Shown here: piece by piece, positions 15,227 through 23,455 of the stretch
How positions within the stretch are numbered: the first letter of the stretch is position 1
How the letters are laid out: each line of letters opens with the position of its first letter
Assembly: GCA_037190665.1 (NCBI GenBank)
Contig: JBBCJT010000003.1
Coordinates: 1 to 24,162 of the forward strand
Source: JBBCJT01 sp037190665
Lineage (GTDB): Bacteria > Pseudomonadota > Alphaproteobacteria > Acetobacterales > Acetobacteraceae
Reading direction: 5' to 3'
DNA: 24,162 nucleotides
Notes under the pieces: generated by a model
Told to the model about the DNA's origin: nothing
The model's database searches: none
What the model saw: the letters and a program-made list of their open reading frames with translations, nothing else
Made by a program: the position numbers and the translations under genes

Positions 15227-15264
15227 TTGCGCGGAGACAAACCTCGCCGTGGCGCTGGTGGAAG

Positions 15265-15304
15265 CACCCTCACCCCGGCCCTCTCCCGCAAGCGGGAGAG
15301 GGAG
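15265..15304 (+). repeat. REP-like palindromic element, copy 2
   Basis: CACCCTCACCCCGG leads into an 11-base perfect stem (CCCTCTCCCGC with GCGGGAGAGGG, two-base AA centre, 15279-15302). This is the same unit as at 20597 and, inverted, at 20750. Confidence 0.85.
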
Positions 15305-15397
15305 AAGACTCCTGCTTTCGGGTGAGAGGGCTCGGCCTTCCGGGCCAGCGAACGACGCCGTTCGCATCGCCCCCGATCACCCGATAGGCTGCCCCGC

Positions 15398-16975
15398 ATG
15401 CCCATCCCCCGCCGCACCCTGCTGGCCGCCACCGCCACGCTCGCCACCCCGCGCCTGGCCCGCGCACAGGCCCGGCCGCTGCGCTTCGTCGCGCAGGCCG
15501 ACCTGACCATCCTCGACCCGATCTGGACGCCGGGCGTGGTCACCCGCAACCACGCGCTGATGGTGTTCGACACGCTGTACGGCATGGACACCGACCTGCG
15601 CGTCCATCCGCAGATGGCCGAGGGCCACGTCGTCGAGGATGACGGGCGGCACTGGACGATCACCCTGCGGGACGGGCTTCGCTTCCACGATGGCGAGCCC
15701 GTCCGCGCCCACGACGCCGCCGCCTCCATCCGCCGCTGGGGCGCGCGCGACACGTTCGGCATGGCGCTGATGCAGGCGGTGGACGAGATCGCCGCCACCG
15801 ACGACCGCCGGCTCGTCATCCGGCTGAAGCGCCCGTTCCCGATGCTGCCGGAAGCACTCGGCAAGCCCGGCACGATCAACGCCTTCATCATGCCGGAGCG
15901 GCTGGCGAACACCGATCCCGGCACGCAGGTCACCGAGATGGTCGGCAGCGGCCCGTTCCGCTTCGTCGCGTCGGAGCGCGTGGTCGGCGTGCGCAGCGTC
16001 TACGAGAAATTCGCCGGCTACGTGCCGCGCGCCGATGGCGCCCCCAGCCTGCTCGCCGGGCCGAAGGTGGTGAACGTCGATCGCGTCGAGTGGGTCTCCA
16101 TGCCCGACCCCGCGACGGCCGCGGCCGCCCTGCAGCAGGGCGAGATCGACTGGTGGGAACAGCCGCCCGCCGACCTCGCCACCGCACTCAAGCGCAGCCG
16201 CGCCGTCCGGACGGAAGTGCTGGAGACGGCGGGCTCCCCCTGCTTCATGCGCTTCAACCAGCTTCATCCGCCCTTCGACAATCCGGAGGTGCGGCGCGCG
16301 CTGCTGCCGGCGGTCGCGCAGGCGGATTTCATGCAGGCCGTGGCCGGCGGCGACCGTGCGCTGTGGCGCGACGATCTGGGCTTCTTCCTCCCCGGTGCGC
16401 CGATGGCCTCCGACACCGGCATGGCCGCACTCCGCGGCCCGCGCGATGTGGAGGCCGCGCGGCGGGCGTTGCAGGCGGCCGGCTATCGCGGCGAGCCGGT
16501 CATCCAGCTCCAGCCCTCCGATTATCCATCCGTCACCGCCACCAACGCGGTCGCCTTCGACCTGCTGCGCCGCTGCGGGGTGAACGTCGATCTCCGTGTG
16601 ATGGATTTCGGCAGCTTCGTGCGCCGCATCACCAATCCCGCGCCGCCGGCCGAAGGCGGGTGGAACGTGGTCTGCATCAGCACCGCCGGCGCGAGCTGGG
16701 TGAACCCCGCCGCGCACAACTACCTGCGCGGCCCGGGCCGGTCCGGCATCGTCGGCTGGCCGGCGAGTCCGCGGCTGGAGGCGATGCGCGAGGAATGGTT
16801 CACCACGCCCGAGGCTGACCAGCCCGCACTCGGCCGGCGCATGCAGGAAGCGGCGTTCGAGGACCTGCCCTTCATCCCGCTCGGCCTGTTCTATCAGGAG
16901 ACCGCCTACCGCGCCGACCTGTCCGGGCTGGTGAAGGGCGCGCCGGTGTTCTGGGGCGTCCGGCGGCAGGGATAG
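15398..16975 (+). CDS. Extracellular solute-binding protein, family 5 (peptide/opine-type ABC transporter)
   Basis: A 525-residue periplasmic binding protein of the DppA/OppA type, which captures a peptide or similar ligand for an ABC importer. Residues 1-24 form an export signal with a twin-arginine start (PRRTLLAA) and ARAQA cleavage region, suggesting Tat export. LRDGLRFHDGEPVRAHD near 92-108 is the usual family-5 signature region; GSGPFRF near 187 and HPPFDNPEVRRAL near 290 are also characteristic. The ribosome site is weak, so the start is chosen by the signal peptide. No permease or ATPase gene is beside it; the next gene is an MFS transporter abutting the stop codon. It is a clear paralogue of the partial protein at 23452. 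The ligand is unknown. Confidence 0.92.
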   Translation: MPIPRRTLLAATATLATPRLARAQARPLRFVAQADLTILDPIWTPGVVTRNHALMVFDTLYGMDTDLRVHPQMAEGHVVEDDGRHWTITLRDGLRFHDGEPVRAHDAAASIRRWGARDTFGMALMQAVDEIAATDDRRLVIRLKRPFPMLPEALGKPGTINAFIMPERLANTDPGTQVTEMVGSGPFRFVASERVVGVRSVYEKFAGYVPRADGAPSLLAGPKVVNVDRVEWVSMPDPATAAAALQQGEIDWWEQPPADLATALKRSRAVRTEVLETAGSPCFMRFNQLHPPFDNPEVRRALLPAVAQADFMQAVAGGDRALWRDDLGFFLPGAPMASDTGMAALRGPRDVEAARRALQAAGYRGEPVIQLQPSDYPSVTATNAVAFDLLRRCGVNVDLRVMDFGSFVRRITNPAPPAEGGWNVVCISTAGASWVNPAAHNYLRGPGRSGIVGWPASPRLEAMREEWFTTPEADQPALGRRMQEAAFEDLPFIPLGLFYQETAYRADLSGLVKGAPVFWGVRRQG

Positions 16976-18208
16976 GTGGCGGCGTCCGGCTCCGGCTGGC
17001 GGGCGCTGCGGCATCGCGAGTTCCGCCTGCTGTGCGGGCTGCGGCTGTGCACGGGGCTCGCCGCGCAGATGCAGGTGATCGCGCTCGGCTGGATCGTGTG
17101 GTTCCTCACGCGCGATGCGCTGATGCTGGGCCTGTCCGGCCTTGCCGCCTTCCTGCCGGCACTGCTGCTCGCCCTGCCCGCGGGCCATCTGGCCGACCGG
17201 CATGATCGCCGCGCGGTCGTGCTCATCGCCGGCATCGCGCTCGCGGCCGGGGCGGTGGGGATGTTCGCCTGGTCGCTCGCGGGGTTCGCGTCCGTGCCGC
17301 TGCTCTTCGCCGCCATCGCCGGCTTCGCCTCGGCGCACGCGCTGGCCGATCCGTCCTACTCGGCGATGGTGCCGAACCTCGTGCCGCGCGACGAACTGGC
17401 CGGATCGCTCGCGCTGGCCACGGCGCTGAACCAGGGCGCGGTGATCGGCGGCCCGGCGCTGGGCGGGCTGCTGTTCGTCTTCGGCCCGGAATTCGTGTTC
17501 GCCGCGATCCTCGCTTTGCTGCTGGTCGCGGCGGTGCTGGCCGCATTGCTGCGCCCGCAGCCGCACCCCGTGGTGCACGGGACGATGCGCGCGGCGGACG
17601 TGCTCGGCGGTCTGCGGTTCATCCGCGCGCGGCCGGTGGTGCTGGGCGCGATCAGCCTCGATCTGTTCGCGGTGCTGCTGGGCGGGGCGACCGCGCTGCT
17701 GCCGATCTTCGCCGACGAGATCCTGCATGTCGGCCCGGTCGGGCTCGGCGTGCTCCGCGCCGCGCCTGCGGTGGGAGCGGCGGCGATGGGCGCGTTCCTC
17801 GCGCACCGGCCGGTGGACCGCCATGCCGGGCGTGTGCTGCTCGGCACCGTCGCCGCGTTCGGCCTGTTCACCATCGGCTTCGGCCTGTCCACGGTGCTGT
17901 GGTTGTCGCTGCTGTGCCTGTGCGGCCTCGGTGCGGCGGACATGATCTCGATGGCGATCCGCTCCGTGCTGATCGCGTCGGACACGCCGGATGCGATGCG
18001 CGGGCGCGTGCTGGCGGTGGAGAGCGTGTTCATCGGCGCATCGAACGAACTGGGCGAATTCGAGAGCGGCGTTCTCGCCGCACTGGTGGGCGCGGCACCC
18101 GCCGTCGTGCTCGGCGGCCTCGGCACGGTGCTGGTGGCCGCGGTGTTCTGGCGCGCCTTCCCCGCGCTGCGCGACCGCGACCGTCTGGTCGATACGACGC
18201 CGGGCTGA
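16976..18208 (+). CDS. MFS transporter, EntS/MFS_3-like exporter
   Basis: A 410-residue inner-membrane major facilitator with about 12 hydrophobic segments. The motif between TM2 and TM3 is present as GHLADRHDRR (70-79). The order and text (RNA-free N-terminus ending FRLL, TM2 LPALLLALPAG, ALADPSYSAMVPNLVPRDEL around 121-140, DAMRGRVLAVESVFIGASNELGEFESG around 337-363) match the EntS-like transmembrane exporter group. The start is GTG at 16976, immediately after the TAG of the binding-protein gene, with AGGG just upstream, so the two genes are coupled. A family-5 binding protein next to an MFS exporter with no ABC permease is unusual. Direction and substrate are unknown; export is inferred from the family. 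Confidence 0.88.
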   Translation: MAASGSGWRALRHREFRLLCGLRLCTGLAAQMQVIALGWIVWFLTRDALMLGLSGLAAFLPALLLALPAGHLADRHDRRAVVLIAGIALAAGAVGMFAWSLAGFASVPLLFAAIAGFASAHALADPSYSAMVPNLVPRDELAGSLALATALNQGAVIGGPALGGLLFVFGPEFVFAAILALLLVAAVLAALLRPQPHPVVHGTMRAADVLGGLRFIRARPVVLGAISLDLFAVLLGGATALLPIFADEILHVGPVGLGVLRAAPAVGAAAMGAFLAHRPVDRHAGRVLLGTVAAFGLFTIGFGLSTVLWLSLLCLCGLGAADMISMAIRSVLIASDTPDAMRGRVLAVESVFIGASNELGEFESGVLAALVGAAPAVVLGGLGTVLVAAVFWRAFPALRDRDRLVDTTPG

Positions 18209-18224
18209 TCCGCGCGGTCGGGGG

Positions 18225-18254
18225 TTGGGAATGACCCCGCGCTCGGGTCATAAT
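18225..18254 (+). promoter_or_regulatory. Candidate promoter for maeB
   Basis: TTGGGA (18225-18230) and CATAAT (18249-18254) are 18 bases apart, ending 26 bases before the maeB ATG. It is a moderate sigma-70-like match in a 72-base intergenic gap. Confidence 0.35.
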
Positions 18255-18280
18255 GCTACGGAGGGAGAAGGAAACGATCC

Positions 18281-20569
18281 ATGGACGGCAGCTCCGACAC
18301 GCGCACGGCTCGAATTACGGCGGAAGAAGCGCTCGCCCTGCACGCCGAGGGTCGCCCCGGCAAGCTCGCGGTCCAGCTCACCAAGCCGCTCACCACGGCG
18401 CGCGACCTGTCGCTCGCCTATTCGCCGGGTGTCGCCGAACCCTGCCTGCACATCCATCGCGATCCCGCGCTCGCCTTCGACTACACGGCGAAGGGCAACA
18501 TGGTCGCGGTGATCTCCAACGGCACCGCGGTGCTGGGGCTCGGCAACCTCGGCGCGCTCGCAGGCAAGCCGGTGATGGAAGGCAAGGCGGCGCTGTTCAA
18601 GCGCTTCGCCGACGTGGACAGCTTCGACCTGTGCGTGGACACCGAGGACACGGACGCCTTCATCGCGGCGGTGAAGCATCTCGGCCCCAGCTTCGGCGGC
18701 ATCAACCTCGAGGATATCAAGGCGCCGGAGTGCTTCATCATCGAGCAGCGCCTGCGCGAGCTGATGGACATCCCGGTCTTCCACGACGACCAGCACGGCA
18801 CCGCCATCGTCGCCGCGGCCGGGCTGATCAATGCGTGCCACCTGACCGGGCGCGCGCTCGAGGACACGAAGCTCGTGGTCAACGGCGCCGGCTCGGCCGC
18901 CATCGCCTGCGTCGAGCTGCTCAAGGCGATGGGCATCAGGCACGAGAACGTCACGCTCTGCGACACCAAGGGCGTCGTCTATCAGGGCCGTACCGCGGGC
19001 ATGAACCAGTGGAAATCGGCGCACGCGATCGCCACGCCGGCGCGCACGCTGACGCAGGCGCTGGAAGGCGCCGACGTGTTCTTTGGCCTGTCGGCGAAGG
19101 GCGCACTGACGAAGGAGATGGTCCGCTCGATGGCGGACAGGCCGATCATCTTCGCCATGGCCAACCCGGACCCGGAGATCACGCCGGAGGAGGCGCGCGC
19201 CGCGCGGCCCGACGCGATCATCGCCACCGGCCGGTCCGACTATCCGAACCAGGTCAACAACGTCCTCGGCTTCCCCTACATCTTCCGCGGCGCGCTGGAC
19301 GTGCGCGCGAGCACGATCAATGAGCCGATGAAGATCGCCGCCGCGGAGTCGCTGGCGATGCTCGCGCGCCATGACGTGCCGGACGAGGTGAGCACCGCGG
19401 GTGGCGGCGGCAAGCGGCTGTCGTTCGGCCCCGAATACATCATCCCCAACGCCTTCGACCCGCGCCTGATCTCCCACATTCCGCCCGCGGTCGCGCGCGC
19501 GGCGATGGACAGCGGCGTGGCGCGCAAGCCGATCGAGGACCTGCGCCGCTACGCCCGCTCGCTCGCCTCGCGGCTCGATCCCACCGCGTCTGCGCTGGAT
19601 GCGATCGCCGAGCGCGTGCGCGCGCATCCCAAGCGCGTCGTCTTCGCCGAAGGCGAGGAGGAGAAGGTGGTGCGCGCGGCGGTGGCGTTCCGCGACGCGG
19701 GCTACGGCACGCCGGTGCTCATCGGGCGCGAGGACAAGGTGCTGGGCACGCTCGCAGCACTCGGCCTCGGCGGCGTCGATGGCATCGAGGTGCACAACGC
19801 GCGGCTGTCGGGCAACAACCGCCGCTATGCCGAGTGGCTGTACGCGAAGCTGCAGCGGCGCGGCTACCTGTTCCGCGACTGCCAGCGCATCGTCAACCAG
19901 GACCGCAACATCTTCGCCGCCTGCATGGTGGCGCTTGGCGATGCGGATGCGGTGGTCACCGGGCTGACGCGCAGCCTGTCGGTGGCGCTGGAAGGCATCC
20001 AGCTCGTCATCGATCCGGAGCCAGGGCGCATCGTGTTCGGCCTGACGCTGCTGCTGACCTCCGGCGGCACGCTGTTCGTGGCCGATACCGCGGTGCACGA
20101 GCGGCCGGATGCGGTGACGCTCGCTTCCATCGCCTCGGCGTCGGCCGCCGCCGCGCGGGGGCTGGGGCATGAGCCGCGCGTGGCGTTCCTGTCCTTCTCC
20201 ACCTTTGGCGATCCGAAGGGCAGCATCCCCGGATCGATCCGCGACGCGGTGCGCATCCTCGACGAGCGCAAGCCTGATTTCGAGTACGACGGCGAGATGG
20301 CGGCGGATGTCGCGCTCGATGAGAAGCTGCGCGCGCTGTACCCGTTCTGCCGCCTGTCGGCGCCGGCGAACGTGCTGGTGATGCCGGGGCTGCACGCGGC
20401 CCATATCGCGAGCCGGCTGGCCTCGCAGCTCGGCGGCAGTTCGACCACGACGATCGGGCCGTACATCGTCGGGCTTTCGCGGCCGGCGCAGATCGTGCCG
20501 ATGGATGCGGGTGTGAGCCAGATCGTGGACGTCGCGGTGCTCGCGGCGCATCAGGCGGTGGTGAAGTAA
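18281..20569 (+). CDS. maeB: NADP-type malic enzyme fused to a phosphotransacetylase-like domain
   Basis: A 762-residue cytoplasmic malic enzyme (malate to pyruvate and CO2). The N-terminal malic domain has SPGVAEPC (48-55), EDIKAPECF (144-152) and HDDQHGTA (168-175). The nucleotide fold has NGAGSAAIAC (201-210). From about residue 445 (KRVVFAEGEEEKVVRAA) to the end is a phosphotransacetylase-like domain. In this family it is generally regarded as regulatory, responding to acetyl-CoA. Total length is normal for MaeB. AAGGAA precedes the ATG by 7 bases. It links to acetyl-CoA metabolism together with the thiolase and isocitrate dehydrogenase in the window but is its own transcription unit. Downstream lies a cluster of palindromes facing a convergent gene. 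Confidence 0.95.
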   Translation: MDGSSDTRTARITAEEALALHAEGRPGKLAVQLTKPLTTARDLSLAYSPGVAEPCLHIHRDPALAFDYTAKGNMVAVISNGTAVLGLGNLGALAGKPVMEGKAALFKRFADVDSFDLCVDTEDTDAFIAAVKHLGPSFGGINLEDIKAPECFIIEQRLRELMDIPVFHDDQHGTAIVAAAGLINACHLTGRALEDTKLVVNGAGSAAIACVELLKAMGIRHENVTLCDTKGVVYQGRTAGMNQWKSAHAIATPARTLTQALEGADVFFGLSAKGALTKEMVRSMADRPIIFAMANPDPEITPEEARAARPDAIIATGRSDYPNQVNNVLGFPYIFRGALDVRASTINEPMKIAAAESLAMLARHDVPDEVSTAGGGGKRLSFGPEYIIPNAFDPRLISHIPPAVARAAMDSGVARKPIEDLRRYARSLASRLDPTASALDAIAERVRAHPKRVVFAEGEEEKVVRAAVAFRDAGYGTPVLIGREDKVLGTLAALGLGGVDGIEVHNARLSGNNRRYAEWLYAKLQRRGYLFRDCQRIVNQDRNIFAACMVALGDADAVVTGLTRSLSVALEGIQLVIDPEPGRIVFGLTLLLTSGGTLFVADTAVHERPDAVTLASIASASAAAARGLGHEPRVAFLSFSTFGDPKGSIPGSIRDAVRILDERKPDFEYDGEMAADVALDEKLRALYPFCRLSAPANVLVMPGLHAAHIASRLASQLGGSSTTTIGPYIVGLSRPAQIVPMDAGVSQIVDVAVLAAHQAVVK

Positions 20570-20596
20570 CCGGGGCCGCCCGCGGGCGGCGCCGAC

Positions 20597-20632
20597 ACTC
20601 ACCCCGGCCCTCTCCCGCAAGCGGGAGAGGGA
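20597..20632 (+). repeat. REP-like palindromic element, copy 3
   Basis: ACTCACCCCGG is followed by the 11-base stem CCCTCTCCCGC with GCGGGAGAGGG (20608-20631). It is the same unit as at 15265 and lies 28 bases after maeB. Confidence 0.85.
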
Positions 20633-20749
20633 GCAAGGTCACGGCCGCTGCGCAAAGCTCTCGCAGGCGGGAGCAGGCGTTGTGAAGGCGATGCGCCTGC
20701 TCTCCTCCGCTGGATGGAGAAGCGACGTCGCGGAAACGCCGCGCCCACT

Positions 20750-20787
20750 CCCTCTCCCGCTTGCGGGAGAGGGCCGGGGTGAGGGTG
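20750..20787 (-). repeat. REP-like palindromic element, copy 4 (inverted)
   Basis: The stem CCCTCTCCCGC with GCGGGAGAGGG (20750-20773) is followed by CCGGGGTGAGGGTG, the reverse complement of the leading tail of copies 2 and 3. It therefore faces copy 3 head to head. Confidence 0.85.
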
Positions 20788-20826
20788 CTTCCGACAGCGC
20801 GACGATGAGGTTCTGCTTCCCCGCAG

Positions 20827-20884
20827 CCCTCACCCTCCCGCGCAAGCGCGGGCCCCTCCCTCTCCCGCAAAGCGGGAGAGGGGT
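20827..20884 (+). repeat. REP-like palindromic element, copy 5 (double hairpin)
   Basis: CCCTCACCCTC leads into a CCCGCGC/GCGCGGG hairpin (20837-20852). This is followed by the usual stem CCCTCTCCCGC with GCGGGAGAGGG around AAA (20858-20882), ending just before the M81 stop. The extra hairpin looks like a second, diverged unit. Confidence 0.8.
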
Positions 20885-20893
20885 ATCTTGCGA

Positions 20894-22360
20894 TCAGCCC
20901 GCCGCGAACGGGTCCGCCACGCGTGGCCAGTACAGGCGCGTGAACCGCTCATACGGGATCGCCGCGAAGTCCGGCCCCACCGCGCCCGGCGCGGCGACGT
21001 AGCGGATCTCCTTCGCGATCGGCACGAAGTTTCCGTAGAAGTGCTGGATCGACTTCACCACCACGACGCGCTTGTCATCCAGCGTGCAGCCGATGCCGGT
21101 GAACGCATCCGGCGCCAGCACCTGGCAGCGCACGGTGATGAGGATGATGTGGATGCCGTCGGCCTCCACCCACGCACTCGGCCCGAAGCGCATGCGCCCG
21201 CCGGACAGGCCGGTCTGCGAATGCTCGTCGGCAAGCCCGCGCACCGTCACGGTCAGGTCGACCGGATCGCCCGAGACCGTGCCCGCCTTGCCGCCGATCC
21301 GCAGCTTCAGCGTCGCGCCGATCCCGGCCTCCTGGCAGATCAGCACCGCCACCGGGTCCCAGATGCAGCCGATCGCGGCCCCCTTCACGCCGCGCTCCAC
21401 CAGCCGCCGCAGCACGAAGGTGCTGTCGGACGGCGCCCCCGCCCCCGCATTGTCCGCGACATCGGCGAGCACCACCGGCCCCGATGGCGCGGCGAGTGCC
21501 GCGTCGATCCCGGCGTCGATGCTGTCATGCGGCGTGATCGACGCCTCGCGTGTGTCCCAGATCAGCCGCGCCAGCTCGGCCGCCGCACGCTCGGCCTTCG
21601 CGGGATCGCCATCGGCGACCACCACCGTCTTCGCGCCCTGGTCGGGCACGTCGCCCCACGGGAAGCCGTGCCCGAAGGAGACGGAGAGGATGCCGTCCTT
21701 GCCTTCCATCTCCGTCATGCGCGCCACGATGGACCGCGCCGGTTCCACCGGCGTGCGCCACATCGAGACCATGCGCAGGTCATGGAACGCGACGACGGGG
21801 CGGATCTTCCCCTCGGCCGCCGCGACCACCAGCGCATAGACCTCGCGCGCGCGCTCGACGATGTCGGTGTGGGGGTATTCCTTGTAGGTGATCACCACGT
21901 CGGCATTGGTGCGGATCGTCTCGGTGAGATGGCAGTGCAGGTCGAGCTCCACGCCGATGGGCACGCCGGGGCCGACGATCTCGCGCACATGGGCGATCAC
22001 GTCGCCCTCGCAGTCGTCATAACCCTCGGCCACCATCGCGCCGTGCAGCTTCAGCAGCACGCCGTCCACCGGCAGCGCCGCGCGCAGGTCCTCAACCAGC
22101 ATCGCGCGCAGTTCCTCGTAGATCGCGCGCACGGTCACCCCGCCCGGCTCGGCGGACGCGCAGATGCTTTCCACCACCGTGTGGCCGTCGCGTTCGGCCA
22201 GTCTGCACCATTCGATCAGCGCGAGGTTGGCGAGACCCGCCGGCGTGCGGCTCGCCGTGCCGCGCAGCAGCGGCCGCTCCCTGGTGAAGGCGTGCCGCCC
22301 GGTGGGCAGCGGCGTGAACGTGTTCGTCTCGGTGGAAAGCGTGGCGCTGAACAGCTTCAT
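20894..22360 (-). CDS. M81-family metallopeptidase (MlrC-like)
   Basis: A 488-residue cytoplasmic protein of the MlrC/M81 family, zinc enzymes first known from microcystin breakdown but widespread on other amides. The N-terminus SATLSTETNTFTP (5-17) and HGAMVAEGYDDCEGD (106-120) are family hallmarks. The likely zinc ligands are D140 and H142 in ELDLHCH and H164 in EYPHTD; their spacing (2 and 22) equals that recalled for MlrC D167, H169 and H191. The C-terminal MlrC domain starts about residue 300. AGAGGA is 6 bases from the ATG. It lies 189 bases downstream of a DUF1932 protein and a family-5 binding protein on the same strand, a grouping that suggests breakdown of an imported amide or peptide. 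The substrate is unknown; microcystin need not be involved. Confidence 0.92.
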   Translation of the reverse strand: MKLFSATLSTETNTFTPLPTGRHAFTRERPLLRGTASRTPAGLANLALIEWCRLAERDGHTVVESICASAEPGGVTVRAIYEELRAMLVEDLRAALPVDGVLLKLHGAMVAEGYDDCEGDVIAHVREIVGPGVPIGVELDLHCHLTETIRTNADVVITYKEYPHTDIVERAREVYALVVAAAEGKIRPVVAFHDLRMVSMWRTPVEPARSIVARMTEMEGKDGILSVSFGHGFPWGDVPDQGAKTVVVADGDPAKAERAAAELARLIWDTREASITPHDSIDAGIDAALAAPSGPVVLADVADNAGAGAPSDSTFVLRRLVERGVKGAAIGCIWDPVAVLICQEAGIGATLKLRIGGKAGTVSGDPVDLTVTVRGLADEHSQTGLSGGRMRFGPSAWVEADGIHIILITVRCQVLAPDAFTGIGCTLDDKRVVVVKSIQHFYGNFVPIAKEIRYVAAPGAVGPDFAAIPYERFTRLYWPRVADPFAAG

Positions 22361-22378
22361 GCAGGGTCCTCTGAAGGC

Positions 22379-22425
22379 GGCCGCACGATGCTACGCAGCG
22401 GCGCCTTCGGGAAGACCGTGCGGCC
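22379..22425 (-). other. Inverted repeat just upstream of the M81 gene
   Basis: GGCCGCAC (22379-22386) and GTGCGGCC (22418-22425) form 8 perfect pairs around a 31-base loop. It lies in the 5' leader of the M81 message, 18 bases from the start codon, and could be an operator or a leader hairpin. Confidence 0.35.
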
Positions 22426-22458
22426 CATACCGGCCAGCCGTTCGGCTGGCCCGGTATG
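22426..22458 (-). terminator. Hairpin between the DUF1932 and M81 genes
   Basis: CATACCGG-CCAGCC pairs with GGCTGG-CCGGTATG over 14 pairs with one bulged C and a 4-base loop. On the minus strand there is no T-run after it. It may be a terminator, an mRNA processing site or a partial transcription block within the gene cluster. Confidence 0.45.
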
Positions 22459-22500
22459 AGTCTTCATTTGCGCGCAGCCGCCACACCAGCCCTGCGCGCC

Positions 22501-22551
22501 GATACCGTTCGCCTCGCCGATGAGAAGTTATCGGCAAGGCTCGTCGGTATC
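22501..22551 (-). terminator. Bipartite hairpin overlapping the DUF1932 stop codon
   Basis: GATACCG (22501-22507) pairs with CGGTATC (22545-22551). After a small internal loop, GCCTCGCCGAT (22511-22521) pairs with ATCGGCAAGGC (22530-22540) with one wobble or mismatch position. It includes the stop codon region of the upstream gene. Confidence 0.5.
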
Positions 22552-23455
22552 AGCGTTTCACCAGTCCGTCCGCGATCAGCTCCATCGCCTCCGCGTAGCC
22601 GGCGGGGATCTTGCCGCCGAGCTTCTCCTTCAGGCCCAGCGATTCGATCAGCCGCAGCCGCTGCACGGTGGCGCGCGTCATGATCGGGTCCACGCCCGCA
22701 TCCTCCAGCGCCTCGCACGACATCTCCACCTCCTCCGACCGGCGCTTGGCATGGATCACGCCAGTGGCGACGAGGTTGCCCGCGGTCTCGACGAAGGTGC
22801 GTGACGACAGCGTCTTGCTCGCGGACTGGAGGACCTGTTCGTCGATGCCGTAATGGCGCGCGCCGAGCAGCATCTCGCCCACCAGTGCCTCGATCCCCTT
22901 CATCAGCACCGAGCGCAGGATCTTGATGCCGGATGCGGTGCCGAGCACGGGACCGACGGCGGTGATGTTCATCCCCCACGGCACCAGCGCATCGCGCACT
23001 GCTTCCGCCGCAGGGCCGCTCGACAGGATCGGCAGGCCCACGCCGTCGCGCGGCGTGCCCATGATCGAGGCGTCGGCCAGCAGCGCGCCGGTTTCGGCAA
23101 GCGTCGCCTCCACGCCGTGCTTCACCTTGGGCGTGGCCGAGGCGACATCGGCGAACACGTGCCGCTTCGTCAGATGCGGCGCGATCGCCGCGGCGCTGTC
23201 GAGCGAGGATGAGCCGGGCGTGACGCCGAGGATGATGTCCGCGACCTCCGCCAGTTCGGCGGAGGAGCGCACCAGCGTGACGCCGGCCGAGGACGCGCGG
23301 GACTGGATCAGCCCGCTGTACGGTCCCTCGAACGCGGCGATGTCGTAACTCGCCACGCTCGCCAGCCCGTTGCCGCGCAGCCCGGCGCCGAGGCAGCTTC
23401 CGACCTCGCCGTAGCCGACGAGGCCGAGGCGGATCTGTGCAGGTGCTGCGCTCAT
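22550..23455 (-). CDS. DUF1932-type NAD(P)-binding dehydrogenase (6-phosphogluconate dehydrogenase-like)
   Basis: A 301-residue cytoplasmic protein of the beta-hydroxyacid dehydrogenase superfamily. The Rossmann loop GLVGYGEVGSCLG is at 11-23 and D38 ends the second strand region. VTPGSSS is near 78-84, FADVASATP is at 101-109, and DASIMGTP (128-135) is the substrate-side signature. The all-helical C-terminal half, with GIKILRSVLMKGIEALVGEML (176-196) and SCEALEDAGVDP, matches the DUF1932 domain. ATG at 23453-23455 overlaps the stop of the binding-protein gene (ATGA), so they are coupled. The frame is open far upstream inside that gene but is not real there. The substrate is unknown; context suggests oxidation of an imported hydroxyacid or amide-derived compound. 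Confidence 0.9.
   Translation of the reverse strand: MSAAPAQIRLGLVGYGEVGSCLGAGLRGNGLASVASYDIAAFEGPYSGLIQSRASSAGVTLVRSSAELAEVADIILGVTPGSSSLDSAAAIAPHLTKRHVFADVASATPKVKHGVEATLAETGALLADASIMGTPRDGVGLPILSSGPAAEAVRDALVPWGMNITAVGPVLGTASGIKILRSVLMKGIEALVGEMLLGARHYGIDEQVLQSASKTLSSRTFVETAGNLVATGVIHAKRRSEEVEMSCEALEDAGVDPIMTRATVQRLRLIESLGLKEKLGGKIPAGYAEAMELIADGLVKR

Larger units (their letters stand above)
14931..15397. other. Intergenic region with REP-like palindromes, no gene seen
   Basis: No supported gene lies here. Besides the two palindromes listed separately, partial copies of the same sequence occur at about 15071-15086 (CCCCTCTCCCGCG) and about 15318-15334 (TCGGGTGAGAGGGCTCGG), suggesting several decayed insertions. 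Confidence 0.6.

Noticed and set aside
18281..20569. Malic enzyme-phosphotransacetylase fusion as a novel fusion
   Set aside because: This is the normal MaeB architecture, with normal length.
15377..20620. Long minus-strand frames opposite the binding protein, MFS and maeB genes
   Set aside because: Same reason: they are shadows of strongly coding plus-strand genes, with low-complexity composition and no ribosome site.
20597..20884. CRISPR-like array of palindromic repeats
   Set aside because: Spacing is irregular, orientation alternates and no unique spacers of constant length exist; the pattern is REP-like.
20894..22360. Microcystin degradation role for the MlrC-like protein
   Set aside because: The other mlr genes are absent, and most M81 proteins are not linked to microcystin; only the family assignment is supported.
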